A stretch of 64,000 nt of DNA, taken from the NCBI GenBank assembly GCA_964458265.1, contig CAYWIF010000001.1:248001-312000 (forward strand). Direction: 5' to 3'. The position numbers were made by a program, and so were the translations under genes. This DNA is from JAGVSR01 sp964458265. Its GTDB lineage: Bacteria; Pseudomonadota; Alphaproteobacteria; Rhizobiales; Hyphomicrobiaceae. How positions within the stretch are numbered: position 1 is the stretch's first letter; every line of letters begins with the position of its first letter. Below the pieces are notes generated by a model, which saw nothing but the letters and a program-made list of their open reading frames with translations, ran no database searches and had not been told where the DNA came from. Below are positions 50,319 to 58,982 of the stretch, piece by piece.

Positions 50319-51164
50319 TCAGGCGGCTTTGGACTGCCGTTCCCGCTCGATGATTTCGGTGGCGAGGCGGATGTAGGCCTGGCTGCCGGCGCAGTCGTAG
50401 TCGTAGAGAAGAATCGGCTTGCCGTGCGACGGCGCTTCGGCAACGCGCGTATTGCGGGGAATGACGCTCTCGTAAACCTTGGGGCCGAAGAAGGCGCGGA
50501 CGTTGTCGGCGACTTCGCGCGACAGCGAGGTTCGCGCGTCGTGCATGGTGAGCACGACGCCTTGGATTTCGAGGCGCGGGTTCAGCGTGGCGCGGATCTG
50601 GTCGATGGAATCCTTCAACTGCGAAATGCCTTCGAGTGCGAAGAACTCGCACTGCACCGGCACGATCACGGCATTGGCGGCGGCGAGCGCGTTGAGGGTC
50701 AGAAGGTTCAGCGACGGCGGGCAGTCGATCAGGATGTAGGTGAACGAGGGTTGGCCCGGCGTTGCGCGGGTGCGTCCGGCGAGCGCCATTACGGCGTCCC
50801 GCAGCTTGTAGGGCCGGCCGGCATCGTTGATGAGATCGTGTTCGATCCCGACGAGGTCGCTGTTGGCGGGCACAATGGAGAGGCCGGGAACGGCGGTCGC
50901 GACGGTCGCTTCGGCCAGCGATACCGAACCAATCAAGACATCATAGGCGGTTCGGGTGCGCGATTCGGGCGCGACGCCGAGACCGGTGGAGGCATTGCCC
51001 TGCGGATCGAGGTCGAGGACGAGGACCTGTTCGCCGATGGCGGCCAGCGCCGTGCCGAGGTTGATGGCGGTCGTGGTCTTGCCGACGCCGCCTTTCTGGT
51101 TGGCAACGGCGAGGACCCTGAGACCCGGGCCATTGTGATCAGTGCCAGTCATTGGGCCAGTCAC
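50319..51164 (-). CDS. parA: Chromosome partitioning ATPase ParA (Soj)
   Basis: A 281-residue deviant-Walker ATPase that positions ParB-parS complexes. The signature is VANQKGGVGKTTTAINLGTALA, with LVLDLDPQGNASTG and LIDCPPSLNLLTLNAL following. The GTG at 51164 is preferred because GGAGGG lies about eight bases upstream; the ATG at 51152 is the alternative. It lies 30 bases after rsmG and 78 bases before parB. Confidence 0.97.
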   Translation of the reverse strand: MTGPMTGTDHNGPGLRVLAVANQKGGVGKTTTAINLGTALAAIGEQVLVLDLDPQGNASTGLGVAPESRTRTAYDVLIGSVSLAEATVATAVPGLSIVPANSDLVGIEHDLINDAGRPYKLRDAVMALAGRTRATPGQPSFTYILIDCPPSLNLLTLNALAAANAVIVPVQCEFFALEGISQLKDSIDQIRATLNPRLEIQGVVLTMHDARTSLSREVADNVRAFFGPKVYESVIPRNTRVAEAPSHGKPILLYDYDCAGSQAYIRLATEIIERERQSKAA

Positions 51165-51194
51165 GGGGCTTTCCCTCCGTTAGGCGGCGGGGAT

Positions 51195-51863
51195 TTAACC
51201 CCGGGGATTGAGGTTTCGGACGCACACAATGCGCGCGTCGGGGTCGGTCAAGCTGGGTTTTAGCTCCAACTCGAAGTCCCAAACGGCACGAGCGGCGTCA
51301 ACCTCTTTCTCTGCGTCGCGCCCTTTGAGGAACAGACCCACGGTTTCGGGCTGCCAGAAGGGGTAAGCGAGGCGGAAAAGGTCAGTCAACGGCGCCAAGG
51401 CGCGGGCCGAAACCACGTCTACTGGGCCGACCTTATCGCGAGTCGAGGATGATTCGATTCGTGTCCCCAAGATGTCCACAGGGCACCCGGCCTGCCGGGC
51501 GGCCTCGCGGAGGAAGGCGGCCTTGCGGGAATCGCTTTCCACGAGGGTGACCTGGAGATCGGGGCTGTGCGAGCCCGGGTCGCGAGCCATGAGTGCGATG
51601 ACCAGGCCCGGAAAGCCGGCGCCGGACCCGAGATCGGCCCATTTCCGGGTGCCGGGCGGGGCGAAAGCTAGAAGCTGGGCGGAATCGGCAAAGTGGCGTG
51701 GCCAAATCGCGTCCAGCGTGCTGGGGGCCACCAACTGCACCGCCTTCTGCCATTGCTTGAGCAGAGCGGCGTAAGATTCGAATTTTGCAACGGTTTCACG
51801 TGAAACCCCGAATGCCGCCGCGAAGCTCATGGCATCGGTGACCGGGTTCGTTAAGTTGGTCAT
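51195..51863 (-). CDS. rsmG: 16S rRNA (guanine527-N7)-methyltransferase RsmG
   Basis: A 222-residue SAM-dependent enzyme that methylates G527 of 16S rRNA; its loss gives low-level streptomycin resistance. The SAM motif is KWADLGSGAGFPGLVIALMA, and LVESDSRKAAFLREAAR follows. The start overlaps the mnmG stop by four bases. The coding sequence contains a perfect 14-base parS core (51793-51806), encoding the GVSRETVAK region, so the site is built into the gene. Confidence 0.96.
   Translation of the reverse strand: MTNLTNPVTDAMSFAAAFGVSRETVAKFESYAALLKQWQKAVQLVAPSTLDAIWPRHFADSAQLLAFAPPGTRKWADLGSGAGFPGLVIALMARDPGSHSPDLQVTLVESDSRKAAFLREAARQAGCPVDILGTRIESSSTRDKVGPVDVVSARALAPLTDLFRLAYPFWQPETVGLFLKGRDAEKEVDAARAVWDFELELKPSLTDPDARIVCVRNLNPRG
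51793..51806. promoter_or_regulatory. parS site inside rsmG
   Basis: GTTTCACGTGAAAC is the central 14 bases of the universal parS consensus TGTTTCACGTGAAACA. It lies within the rsmG coding region, 0.6 kb from parA. Confidence 0.9.
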
Positions 51864-53788
51864 GCACGGCTGAGTCGGGCAGGGGCGGCCGATTTGGCGG
51901 CCTTTTTGACGGCGGCGAGCAACAGGGTCAGCCCGGCGGGCGTCATGCCGTCGATGCGGGCGGCGTGGGCGAGCGTGCGGGGCTGGTGCTTGGCCAACTT
52001 CTGGCGCACTTCATTCGACAGGCTGGGGATATCGGCAAAGTTGAACCCTGCCGGAATCGCCACGGCTTCGTCCCGTTTCAGGGCCGCGACGTCTTCCTCT
52101 TGGCGGCGGACATAAGCGGCGTAGCGGGCGTCGATTTCGAGCTGGGCTGCCTCGCCAGCCGGGATGCCGCCAAGTTCGGGCCAGATGACGGCGAGGCGAT
52201 CGAATGTGATGCCGGGAAAGGCCATGAGCTCGAAGGCGCTGCGGCGGCGGCCGTCGTGGTTGATCGCGATCCCGGAACCGGCGGCTTCGTTGGGGGTCAG
52301 CGTCAGCCGGTCGAGCAGAGCGCGGCCGCGATCCAGCGTGGCCATCCGGGCAGAGAAGGCGGCGGCGCGTTCGGGGCCGACGCAGCCGATTTCGCGGCCG
52401 AGTGGGGTGAGGCGCTGATCGGCGTTATCGGCGCGGAGTTTTAATCGGAATTCGGCGCGCGAGGTGAACATGCGGTACGGCTCGGTGACGCCGCGGGTAA
52501 CGAGGTCGTCGATCATGACGCCGATGTAGGCGTCGGAGCGGGACAGCACGAACGTGCGCTGGCCGCCGCTGGCTGCGAGCGCGGCGTTGATGCCGGCGAC
52601 AATCCCTTGGGCGGCGGCTTCCTCGTAGCCCGTGGTGCCGTTGATCTGGCCGGCGAGGAAGAGGCCCGGCAAGCGCCTGACCTCGAGAGTGGATTCAAGC
52701 TCGCGCGGGTCAATCGTGTCGTATTCGATGGCGTAGCCGGGGCGCAGGATCGTGACCTGCTCGAGGCCGGGAATCGTGCGGATAAAGGCGTCTTGGACCT
52801 CGGCGGGGAGTGAGGTCGAGATGCCGTTGGGGTAGACCGTCGGGTCGTCGAGGCCTTCGGGTTCGAGGAAGATCTGGTGGGTTTCGCGTTGCGCGAAGCG
52901 GACCACCTTGTCTTCGATAGACGGGCAATAACGGGGGCCGACGCTTTCGATCTGGCCGCTGTACATGGGCGAGCGGCTGAGGTTTTCGCGGATGATGCGG
53001 TGGGTTTCGGCCGTGGTTTCGGTGACGCCGCAGGCGATCTGGGGCGTCGTGATGGCCGTCGTCAGGAAGGAAAAGGGGACCGGGGGGTCGTCGCCCGGCT
53101 GGCTGGCCAGGCGATCCCAGGCAATCGTGCGGCCGTCGAGGCGGGCCGGGGTGCCGGTCTTGAGGCGGCCCATGGCCAATCCGGAGCTATAGAGCCGCTC
53201 GGACAGGCCCTTGGCCGGGGCTTCGCCGTGTCGGCCCGCTGGGGTGCGGGTTTGACCTAAGTGGATCAGGCCGTTGAGGAAGGTGCCGGTGGTCAGGACC
53301 ACGGCGGGGCTGCGCAGTTCGCGGCCGTCTTCCAGCTTGAGGCCACACACGCTTCCGTTTTCGACGATGAGGTCGTGGACGGCGCCTTCGACGACCGTGA
53401 GGCCGGGCGTGGCGCGGATCGCGGCCTGCATGGCCTCGCGGTAGAGTTTGCGGTCGGCCTGGGCGCGAGGACCCTGGACGGCGGGGCCTTTCGAGCGGTT
53501 GAGCAGGCGGAACTGGATGCCGGCGGCGTCCGCGACGCGGCCCATCAGGCCGTCGAGGGCATCGACTTCGCGGACCAGATGGCCCTTGCCGAGGCCGCCG
53601 ATGGCGGGGTTGCACGACATTTCGCCGATGGTGGCAAAGCGGTGGGTGACGAGCACGGTCGCAGCGCCCATGCGGGCGGCAGCGGCGGCCGCTTCAACGC
53701 CCGCGTGACCGCCGCCCACGACGATCACGTCGGAGGTGTTCAGGGCTGGGGTGTGCTGGGCCGGCGACAGGGTGTTGACAGGGCTCAT
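51860..53788 (-). CDS. mnmG: tRNA uridine-5-carboxymethylaminomethyl modification enzyme MnmG
   Basis: The FAD-dependent partner of MnmE that modifies U34 of several tRNAs. A 642-residue protein with VIVVGGGHAGVEAAAAAARMG as the dinucleotide motif and the GidA signatures GPRYCPSIEDKVVRF and GQINGTTGYEEAAAQG. The C-terminal helical domain interacts with MnmE. The ATG at 53788 is chosen. It is coupled to rsmG by a 4-base overlap and lies downstream of mnmE on the same strand. Confidence 0.97.
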   Translation of the reverse strand: MSPVNTLSPAQHTPALNTSDVIVVGGGHAGVEAAAAAARMGAATVLVTHRFATIGEMSCNPAIGGLGKGHLVREVDALDGLMGRVADAAGIQFRLLNRSKGPAVQGPRAQADRKLYREAMQAAIRATPGLTVVEGAVHDLIVENGSVCGLKLEDGRELRSPAVVLTTGTFLNGLIHLGQTRTPAGRHGEAPAKGLSERLYSSGLAMGRLKTGTPARLDGRTIAWDRLASQPGDDPPVPFSFLTTAITTPQIACGVTETTAETHRIIRENLSRSPMYSGQIESVGPRYCPSIEDKVVRFAQRETHQIFLEPEGLDDPTVYPNGISTSLPAEVQDAFIRTIPGLEQVTILRPGYAIEYDTIDPRELESTLEVRRLPGLFLAGQINGTTGYEEAAAQGIVAGINAALAASGGQRTFVLSRSDAYIGVMIDDLVTRGVTEPYRMFTSRAEFRLKLRADNADQRLTPLGREIGCVGPERAAAFSARMATLDRGRALLDRLTLTPNEAAGSGIAINHDGRRRSAFELMAFPGITFDRLAVIWPELGGIPAGEAAQLEIDARYAAYVRRQEEDVAALKRDEAVAIPAGFNFADIPSLSNEVRQKLAKHQPRTLAHAARIDGMTPAGLTLLLAAVKKAAKSAAPARLSRA

Positions 53789-53866
53789 GGGCGTCGTTCT
53801 AGCGCAAAACGCGGAGAGGAAAAGTGCTGAAGCGGGGCTAACCGATTCCAAAGCCGTGAAGAATTG

Positions 53867-53880
53867 GTTTCACGTGAAAC
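53867..53880. promoter_or_regulatory. parS site upstream of mnmG
   Basis: GTTTCACGTGAAAC, identical to the parS core, lies 79 bases upstream of mnmG in the mnmG/mnmE gap. Confidence 0.9.
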
Positions 53881-53924
53881 TGGGGTGGGCGAATCGGGGG
53901 GGCGGGGGCCACGGGGGGGTGGTG

Positions 53925-53954
53925 GATTCACGGGCATGTTTCACGTGAATCATT
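53925..53954. repeat. 30-bp direct repeat carrying a parS variant (copy 1)
   Basis: The repeat begins GATTCACGG and contains TGTTTCACGTGAATCA (53937-53952), one mismatch from the parS consensus. An almost identical copy (one base different) is at 54331-54360. Confidence 0.85.
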
Positions 53955-53981
53955 CGTTTGCAGGTGGGTCGTTGCGAGTCA

Positions 53982-54084
53982 CTTCCCCTCCCCCTTGCGG
54001 GGAGGGGCGGGGGTGGGGGTTTAGCGGGCTCCGATCGTGCAGCTCCACCCCACCCCTGACCCCTCCCCGTCGAGGGGAGGGGGA
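53982..54084. repeat. GC-rich intergenic palindromic repeat
   Basis: Two G/C hairpins (CCCCTCCCC-type arms around 53984-54008 and 54059-54083) flank a middle in inverted orientation, giving a roughly 100-base imperfect inverted repeat. This resembles the mobile CCCCTCCCC palindromes common between alphaproteobacterial genes. Confidence 0.7.
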
Positions 54085-54121
54085 TTCCAGCGGCGTGCGC
54101 CGTGGGCGACTTCGCAGTTTC

Positions 54122-54305
54122 GTAGGGCGGGTTAGGCGCGGAGCGCGAGGCGAGCGCCGTAACCCGCCGAGGCTGGGAGAGGTGGTGGCGGAGCGGCTTA
54201 ATTTGAGGGTACAGCGGCGGGTTACGCTATCTGGCGCTGCCGATTCACGCCGCGCACTGAAGTGTGCGCGCCGATCGGAGCGCTACGCTAACCCGCCCTA
54301 CGGGC
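54122..54305. repeat. REP-like GGCGGGTTA repeats
   Basis: GGCGGGTTA / TAACCCGCC pairs occur at 54126-54134 with 54160-54168 and at 54216-54224 with 54289-54297. GTAGGGCGGGTTA and its complement flank the block. The pattern matches widespread intergenic REP/BIME-type elements. Confidence 0.7.
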
Positions 54306-54330
54306 TACGGGCTGGGTGATGGGCCGCGAT

Positions 54331-54360
54331 GATTCACGGCCATGTTTCACGTGAATCATT
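54331..54360. repeat. 30-bp direct repeat carrying a parS variant (copy 2)
   Basis: It contains TGTTTCACGTGAATCA (54343-54358) and lies 24 bases after the mnmE stop codon. It differs from copy 1 at one base. Confidence 0.85.
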
Positions 54361-54384
54361 GGTGAGTGCGTGGCGCGTTGCGGG

Positions 54385-55737
54385 TCACTTGCCGATGCAG
54401 AAGCGGTTGAAGATTTGGCCGAGGATGTCTTCGACGTCGATGCGGCCGGTGAGGCGGCCGAGTGCGTGGGCGGCGCGGCGGAGGTCTTCGGCGCGAAGCT
54501 CGGGTTCGTGCGGGTTGCCCTCCAGGAAGACGCAGAGATGATGGTGGGTGTCGGCGACGAGGGCGCGCTGGCGGGCGTTGGTCAGGGCGGCGGGTAGGCC
54601 GCGGTCGTCGAGGCGATCTTGTGCGATGGCGGCGAGGCGCGCGGTGAGGTCGTCGAGGCCTTGGCCGGTCTTGGCTGAGACGAGCACGCTGTCGTCGGGG
54701 AGTGCGGGCGGGGCGCCGGTTTTGATGAGGTCGGCCTTGTTGCGGACCAGGAGCACGCGGTCGCTGACGGGGGCGAGGTCGGCCGGGAGTTGGATTTCTG
54801 GGGCGCCGGGGTCGACCAGCCAGAGGATCAGGTCGGCAGCGCGGACGGCCTCGAGCGTGCGGCGGATGCCCTCCTGTTCGACGCGGAGTTCGGTCTGGCG
54901 GATGCCGGCGGTGTCGGAGAGCAGGATCGGGTAGCCGCCGAGGTCGAGGCGGACTTCGATCACGTCGCGGGTGGTGCCGGCTTCCTCGGAGACGATGGCG
55001 GCGGGGCGGCGGGCGAGCGCGTTCAGGAGGCTGGATTTGCCGACGTTGGGCGGGCCGGCGAGGGTGACGCGGAAGCCGTCGCGGAGGATCTCGCCGCGGT
55101 TGGAATCGTCCAGGTGGTGGCGGATGGCGGCTTCGAGGTTTTCGACGCTGGCGCGGGCCTGGGCGATGCTCTGGTCGCTGACGTCGGCTTCGTCGGAAAA
55201 GTCGATGGCGGCTTCGGTGAGGGCCAGAGCGTCGATGAGCGTGGCGCGCCAGCCCTCAATGAGTGCCGAGAGTTCGCCCGTGGCCTGGCGGAGGGCTTGG
55301 CGGCGCTGTGCTTCCGTTTCCGCATCGATGAGGTCGGCGAGACCTTCGGCTTCGGCGAGGTCGATCTTGCCGTTGTCGAAGGCGCGGCGGGCGAACTCGC
55401 CGGGTTCGGCGAGGCGGAAGCCATGGATGGCGGCGAGGGCCTCCAGGAGGGCTGCGACGACGGCCCGGCCGCCGTGAAGCATGAGTTCGACGACATCCTC
55501 GCCGGTGAAGCTCTTCGGGCCGGGGAACCAGATGACGAGGCCGCGATCGAGGGGGCGGCTGTCGATCGGATGGATGAAGGAGCGGGCGGACGCGATCCGT
55601 GGCTTCGGGCGCGGGCGCGCCATCAGGTTCAAGACCTGGCTGGCACGTGGACCCGATATGCGGATGACCGCCACCCCGGCCCGGCCGGGCGCCGTCGAGA
55701 CGGCATAGATAGTGGTGCGTTCGGAGGACTGAGACAT
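54385..55737 (-). CDS. mnmE: tRNA modification GTPase MnmE
   Basis: A 450-residue K+-stimulated GTPase that acts with MnmG on U34. The N-terminal tetrahydrofolate-binding domain starts TIYAVSTAPGRAGVAVIRISG. The G domain has LAGPPNVGKSSLLNAL, DTAGIRQTE and NKAD. The C-terminus ends FCIGK with the catalytic cysteine. The ATG at 55737 is chosen over an upstream one. The 0.6-kb gap to mnmG is unusually long and full of repeats and parS-like sites. Confidence 0.97.
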   Translation of the reverse strand: MSQSSERTTIYAVSTAPGRAGVAVIRISGPRASQVLNLMARPRPKPRIASARSFIHPIDSRPLDRGLVIWFPGPKSFTGEDVVELMLHGGRAVVAALLEALAAIHGFRLAEPGEFARRAFDNGKIDLAEAEGLADLIDAETEAQRRQALRQATGELSALIEGWRATLIDALALTEAAIDFSDEADVSDQSIAQARASVENLEAAIRHHLDDSNRGEILRDGFRVTLAGPPNVGKSSLLNALARRPAAIVSEEAGTTRDVIEVRLDLGGYPILLSDTAGIRQTELRVEQEGIRRTLEAVRAADLILWLVDPGAPEIQLPADLAPVSDRVLLVRNKADLIKTGAPPALPDDSVLVSAKTGQGLDDLTARLAAIAQDRLDDRGLPAALTNARQRALVADTHHHLCVFLEGNPHEPELRAEDLRRAAHALGRLTGRIDVEDILGQIFNRFCIGK

Positions 55738-55895
55738 CGGACCCTGCGCGATGGCCGTGCTTACCACGCGGGTTTTGCTGCGGCGAGGTCACCTTTCGAT
55801 GGGAAAACTTGGCCGGAAGGCCAGCGTCTCGCCAGCGTGGCCGTATCGCGACGAGCAGCGCAGTCCGGGGGGATTAACCATGCTCTTACGGAGTG

Positions 55896-55935
55896 TTGAC
55901 AAATGTCATGTACGACATTGAACTTGTTCAACAAG
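55896..55935. promoter_or_regulatory. Promoter region of the desaturase with overlapping dyads
   Basis: A TTGACA (-35 type, 55896-55901) is followed by AATGTC-N6-GACATT (55902-55919). The overlapping palindromes TTGAAC-TT-GTTCAA (55918-55931) and CTTGTT-C-AACAAG (55923-55935) come next. The lack of a good -10 match leaves the exact promoter open. Such stacked dyads suggest TetR/GntR-type control of the desaturase at 55996. Confidence 0.5.
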
Positions 55936-55995
55936 AGTGAAGGCGTGCCCGGTGGATAAAACCGGCAATGGCGACCGTCGCTCGGGAGTTCGTTC

Positions 55996-57363
55996 ATGCA
56001 GACTGCACATCTCGCGGCAGCTGAGCGCGAGTCCAAACCCTGGGCGCTCGACAAGTCGATCGCCAGGGATCTGCAGCGCCTCAAGGAGCGCGACAATCAC
56101 ACGAACCACCGCTACCTCGCGGTGAACTACGCGATCTTTGTCGCGACGGTCGTGGCGACGATCTGGTGCTACGCGTACGCGGAAACGTCAGGACTCGGCG
56201 GTTGGCTGACAGTGCCGGCAACCGTGCTGGCCGTGATCATCATCGGCGGCTTCCAGCATCAACTCGGCGGCGCCATCCATGAGGGCACGCATTATATTCT
56301 CTTCGCGGACCGGAAGAAGAACGAGGTCATCTCCGATTGGCTGGCGGCGTTCCCGATCTACACGTCGACCTATGCGTTCCGTCTGCACCATCTCGCCCAT
56401 CATCAGTTCGTCAACGACCCCGCGCGCGATCCGAATTTTGCGCAGGCGGAGATGTCGGGCCATTGGCTCGATTTTCCGCTGACGCAGTATGAGCTGCTGA
56501 TGGGCGTGATCCGGCAGCTCAATCCGGTGCGGCTCGTCAAATACGTCATGGCGCGGGCACGCTACAGCGCGATCGGAACGGACGAGAACCCTTATGCCGA
56601 CAAAACGCGTATGGGCTCGCCATGGACCGTGCGTGTCGGCGCGCTGTTCGCGGTGTTCATGCCGGCTGTCGCGGTGATCTTGATCCTCTTGGAAGACTGG
56701 TTGCTGGCGCTCATCGCGCACCTTGCGATTTCCGCGGCGGTGCTCGGCTACTACGCACTAATACCGGAGGAAGACTATGCGCAGAGCCGGATCAATCCGA
56801 TCGTGTCGCATCGCGCCACCGCCGTCGGCCGCATGGGATTTCTGGCGCTGCTCTACGGCGCGCTTACGCTGACATGCTATCTGACCGGCGCGCCGGCGTG
56901 GGGCTACTACGGATTGCTGTGGATCCTGCCGCTGTTCACGACGTTTCCGCTGTTTATGATCGCGCGCGAATGGGTGCAGCACGGCAATGCCGATCGCGGG
57001 CGGTTGACCAACTCGCGTGTGCTGATGGTCAATCCGGTCGTGCGGTGGCTCGTGTTTCCGTGGGGCATGGAATACCACCTGCCGCATCACATCTACTGCT
57101 CGGTGCCGCACTACAAGCTGAAGGACTTGCACGAGACGCTGTTGAAGGATCCGGAATACCGCGAGAAGGGAATGGTCGTTCATGGCGTCCTCGGGCAGGG
57201 CGGTCCCGGCGCGCCGTCGATCGTCGAGGTGCTGGGTCCGCGCTATACGATGACCGGCCGGGAGATCAGCGTGCAGGACGACACGCTGGAACTCGCGGAC
57301 GTCAACGACAAGGACGGTATTGCACGCCACAGCGAAGCCTCGCGGCGCGGGGAGTTGCGCTAG
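55996..57363 (+). CDS. Membrane fatty acid desaturase family protein
   Basis: A 455-residue integral-membrane di-iron enzyme. Histidine boxes are HEGTH (95-99), HHLAHH (131-136) and YHLPHH in the C-terminal third, with QHGNADRG as an additional conserved site. Several hydrophobic segments lie between. It may desaturate phospholipid acyl chains or hydroxylate a lipid; the substrate is unknown. The ATG has GGGAG eight bases upstream. It is the only plus-strand gene between parAB and hemE. Confidence 0.88.
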   Translation: MQTAHLAAAERESKPWALDKSIARDLQRLKERDNHTNHRYLAVNYAIFVATVVATIWCYAYAETSGLGGWLTVPATVLAVIIIGGFQHQLGGAIHEGTHYILFADRKKNEVISDWLAAFPIYTSTYAFRLHHLAHHQFVNDPARDPNFAQAEMSGHWLDFPLTQYELLMGVIRQLNPVRLVKYVMARARYSAIGTDENPYADKTRMGSPWTVRVGALFAVFMPAVAVILILLEDWLLALIAHLAISAAVLGYYALIPEEDYAQSRINPIVSHRATAVGRMGFLALLYGALTLTCYLTGAPAWGYYGLLWILPLFTTFPLFMIAREWVQHGNADRGRLTNSRVLMVNPVVRWLVFPWGMEYHLPHHIYCSVPHYKLKDLHETLLKDPEYREKGMVVHGVLGQGGPGAPSIVEVLGPRYTMTGREISVQDDTLELADVNDKDGIARHSEASRRGELR

Positions 57364-57391
57364 GCCGGGACGGCAAGCGTATGTTCGCATG

Positions 57392-57422
57392 AAAAAAGGG
57401 CCGCCCGATTGAGCGGCCCTTT
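57392..57422 (-). terminator. Terminator of rho (minus strand)
   Basis: AAAGGGCCGC (57395-57404) pairs perfectly with GCGGCCCTTT (57413-57422); on the minus strand a T6 run follows. It can also stop desaturase transcripts weakly. Confidence 0.85.
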
Positions 57423-57452
57423 GGCATTTCCGTCCCGCGTCAGCGACGGGGA

Positions 57453-58718
57453 TCAGGTGTTCATCTGCTGGAAGAATTCGCCGTTGGTCTTGGTCGACTT
57501 GAGCTTGTCGATGAGGAACTCGATGGAATCCATCGTGCCCATCGGATTGAGGATGCGGCGCAGAACGTAGACCTTCTTGAGCTGATCCTTCGGAATGAGC
57601 AGGTCTTCCTTGCGGGTGCCGGAGCGGGCCACGTCGATTGCCGGGAAGACGCGCTTGTCGGAGACCTTGCGGTCGAGAATAATTTCCGAGTTACCCGTGC
57701 CCTTGAATTCTTCGAAGATGACTTCGTCCATGCGCGAGCCGGTCTCAATGAGCGCGGTGGCAATGATGGTCAGCGAGCCGCCTTCCTCGATGTTACGTGC
57801 GGCACCGAAAAAGCGCTTGGGCCGCTGGAGGGCGTTACTATCCACGCCGCCGGTCAGAACCTTGCCGGAGGACGGAACGACGGTGTTGTAGGCGCGGCCG
57901 AGGCGGGTGATGGAGTCGAGCAGGATGACCACGTCGCGCTTATGCTCAACAAGACGCTTAGCCTTCTCGATCACCATTTCAGAAACCTGGACGTGGCGCG
58001 ATGGGGGTTCGTCGAAGGTGGAGGAGATGACCTCGCCCTTCACGGTGCGCTGCATGTCGGTGACTTCTTCCGGGCGCTCGTCGATGAGCAGCACCATCAG
58101 ATAGCACTCGGGATGATTGGTGGAGATGGCGTGCGCGATGTTCTGGAGCAGGACCGTCTTGCCGGTGCGCGGCGGCGCGACGATGAGGCCGCGCTGACCC
58201 TTGCCGAGGGGAGAGACGATGTCGATGACCCGGGCCGAAAAATCCTTGATGGTGGGATCTTCGATTTCCATCTTGAGCCACTTGGTCGGGTAGAGCGGCG
58301 TCAGGTTGTCGAAGTGGATCTTGTGCTTTGTCGCTTCCGGGTCTTCGAAGTTGATCTTGTTGACCTTGACCAGCGCGAAGTAGCGTTCGCCTTCCTTCGG
58401 GCTGCGGATCTGGCCTTCGACCGTGTCGCCGGTGCGCAGGGCAAAGCGGCGAATCTGGCTCGGTGAGATGTAGATGTCATCGGGGCCAGGCAGGTAGTTG
58501 GCGTCGGGCGAACGGAGAAAGCCGAAGCCATCCTGCAGCACTTCCACGACGCCGATGCCCGTGATTTCGATATCTTTGGCTGCGAGCTGCTTCAGCGTCG
58601 CAAACATCAATTCCTGCTTGCGCAGCGTGCTCGCGTTTTCAACGCCGACCTCTTCCGCGAAGCTCAACAGCTCCGTCGGCGATTTCCTCTTGAGGTCCTC
58701 GAGCTTAACTTCTTCCAT
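57453..58718 (-). CDS. rho: Transcription termination factor Rho
   Basis: A hexameric RNA-dependent ATPase that ends transcription. A 421-residue protein with the N-terminal RNA-binding cold-shock-like domain (GFGFLRSPDANYLPGPDDIYISPSQI) and the P-loop GLIVAPPRTGKTVLLQNIA. VLLIDERPEEVTDM and SGKVLTGGVDSNALQRPKRFFGAARNIEEGGSLTI complete the motor. It has normal length. The 264-base leader between its start and hemJ holds no gene. Confidence 0.98.
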   Translation of the reverse strand: MEEVKLEDLKRKSPTELLSFAEEVGVENASTLRKQELMFATLKQLAAKDIEITGIGVVEVLQDGFGFLRSPDANYLPGPDDIYISPSQIRRFALRTGDTVEGQIRSPKEGERYFALVKVNKINFEDPEATKHKIHFDNLTPLYPTKWLKMEIEDPTIKDFSARVIDIVSPLGKGQRGLIVAPPRTGKTVLLQNIAHAISTNHPECYLMVLLIDERPEEVTDMQRTVKGEVISSTFDEPPSRHVQVSEMVIEKAKRLVEHKRDVVILLDSITRLGRAYNTVVPSSGKVLTGGVDSNALQRPKRFFGAARNIEEGGSLTIIATALIETGSRMDEVIFEEFKGTGNSEIILDRKVSDKRVFPAIDVARSGTRKEDLLIPKDQLKKVYVLRRILNPMGTMDSIEFLIDKLKSTKTNGEFFQQMNT

Positions 58719-58982
58719 GGGATGCTCCGCAACGGCAGCGGCTGAGGTGGGGCTGAAAAGGCCGCGCCTGGGTGGGGAAAGGGAGATAAAAAGCGCAATC
58801 TTGTGCTGCGCTTGATTGGCCGGTGCGAGCCGCTGATTGGGGCCGACCTTGACCGTCTCGCGGCCGGAGAGACCGCGATGTCTTGTTCGAGACGCGAAAC
58901 TGTTAGCAGAGTCGATTGAAAAGTAAAAGCGATTCCTGCACCGCGGGGACGCAGGCGCGGCTGGCCCCCGTAAATACTGAGG

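Noticed and set aside
54790..55899. A 369-codon open frame opposite mnmE
   Set aside because: Gly/Asp/Ala-rich mirror of a well-conserved GTPase gene; no independent support.
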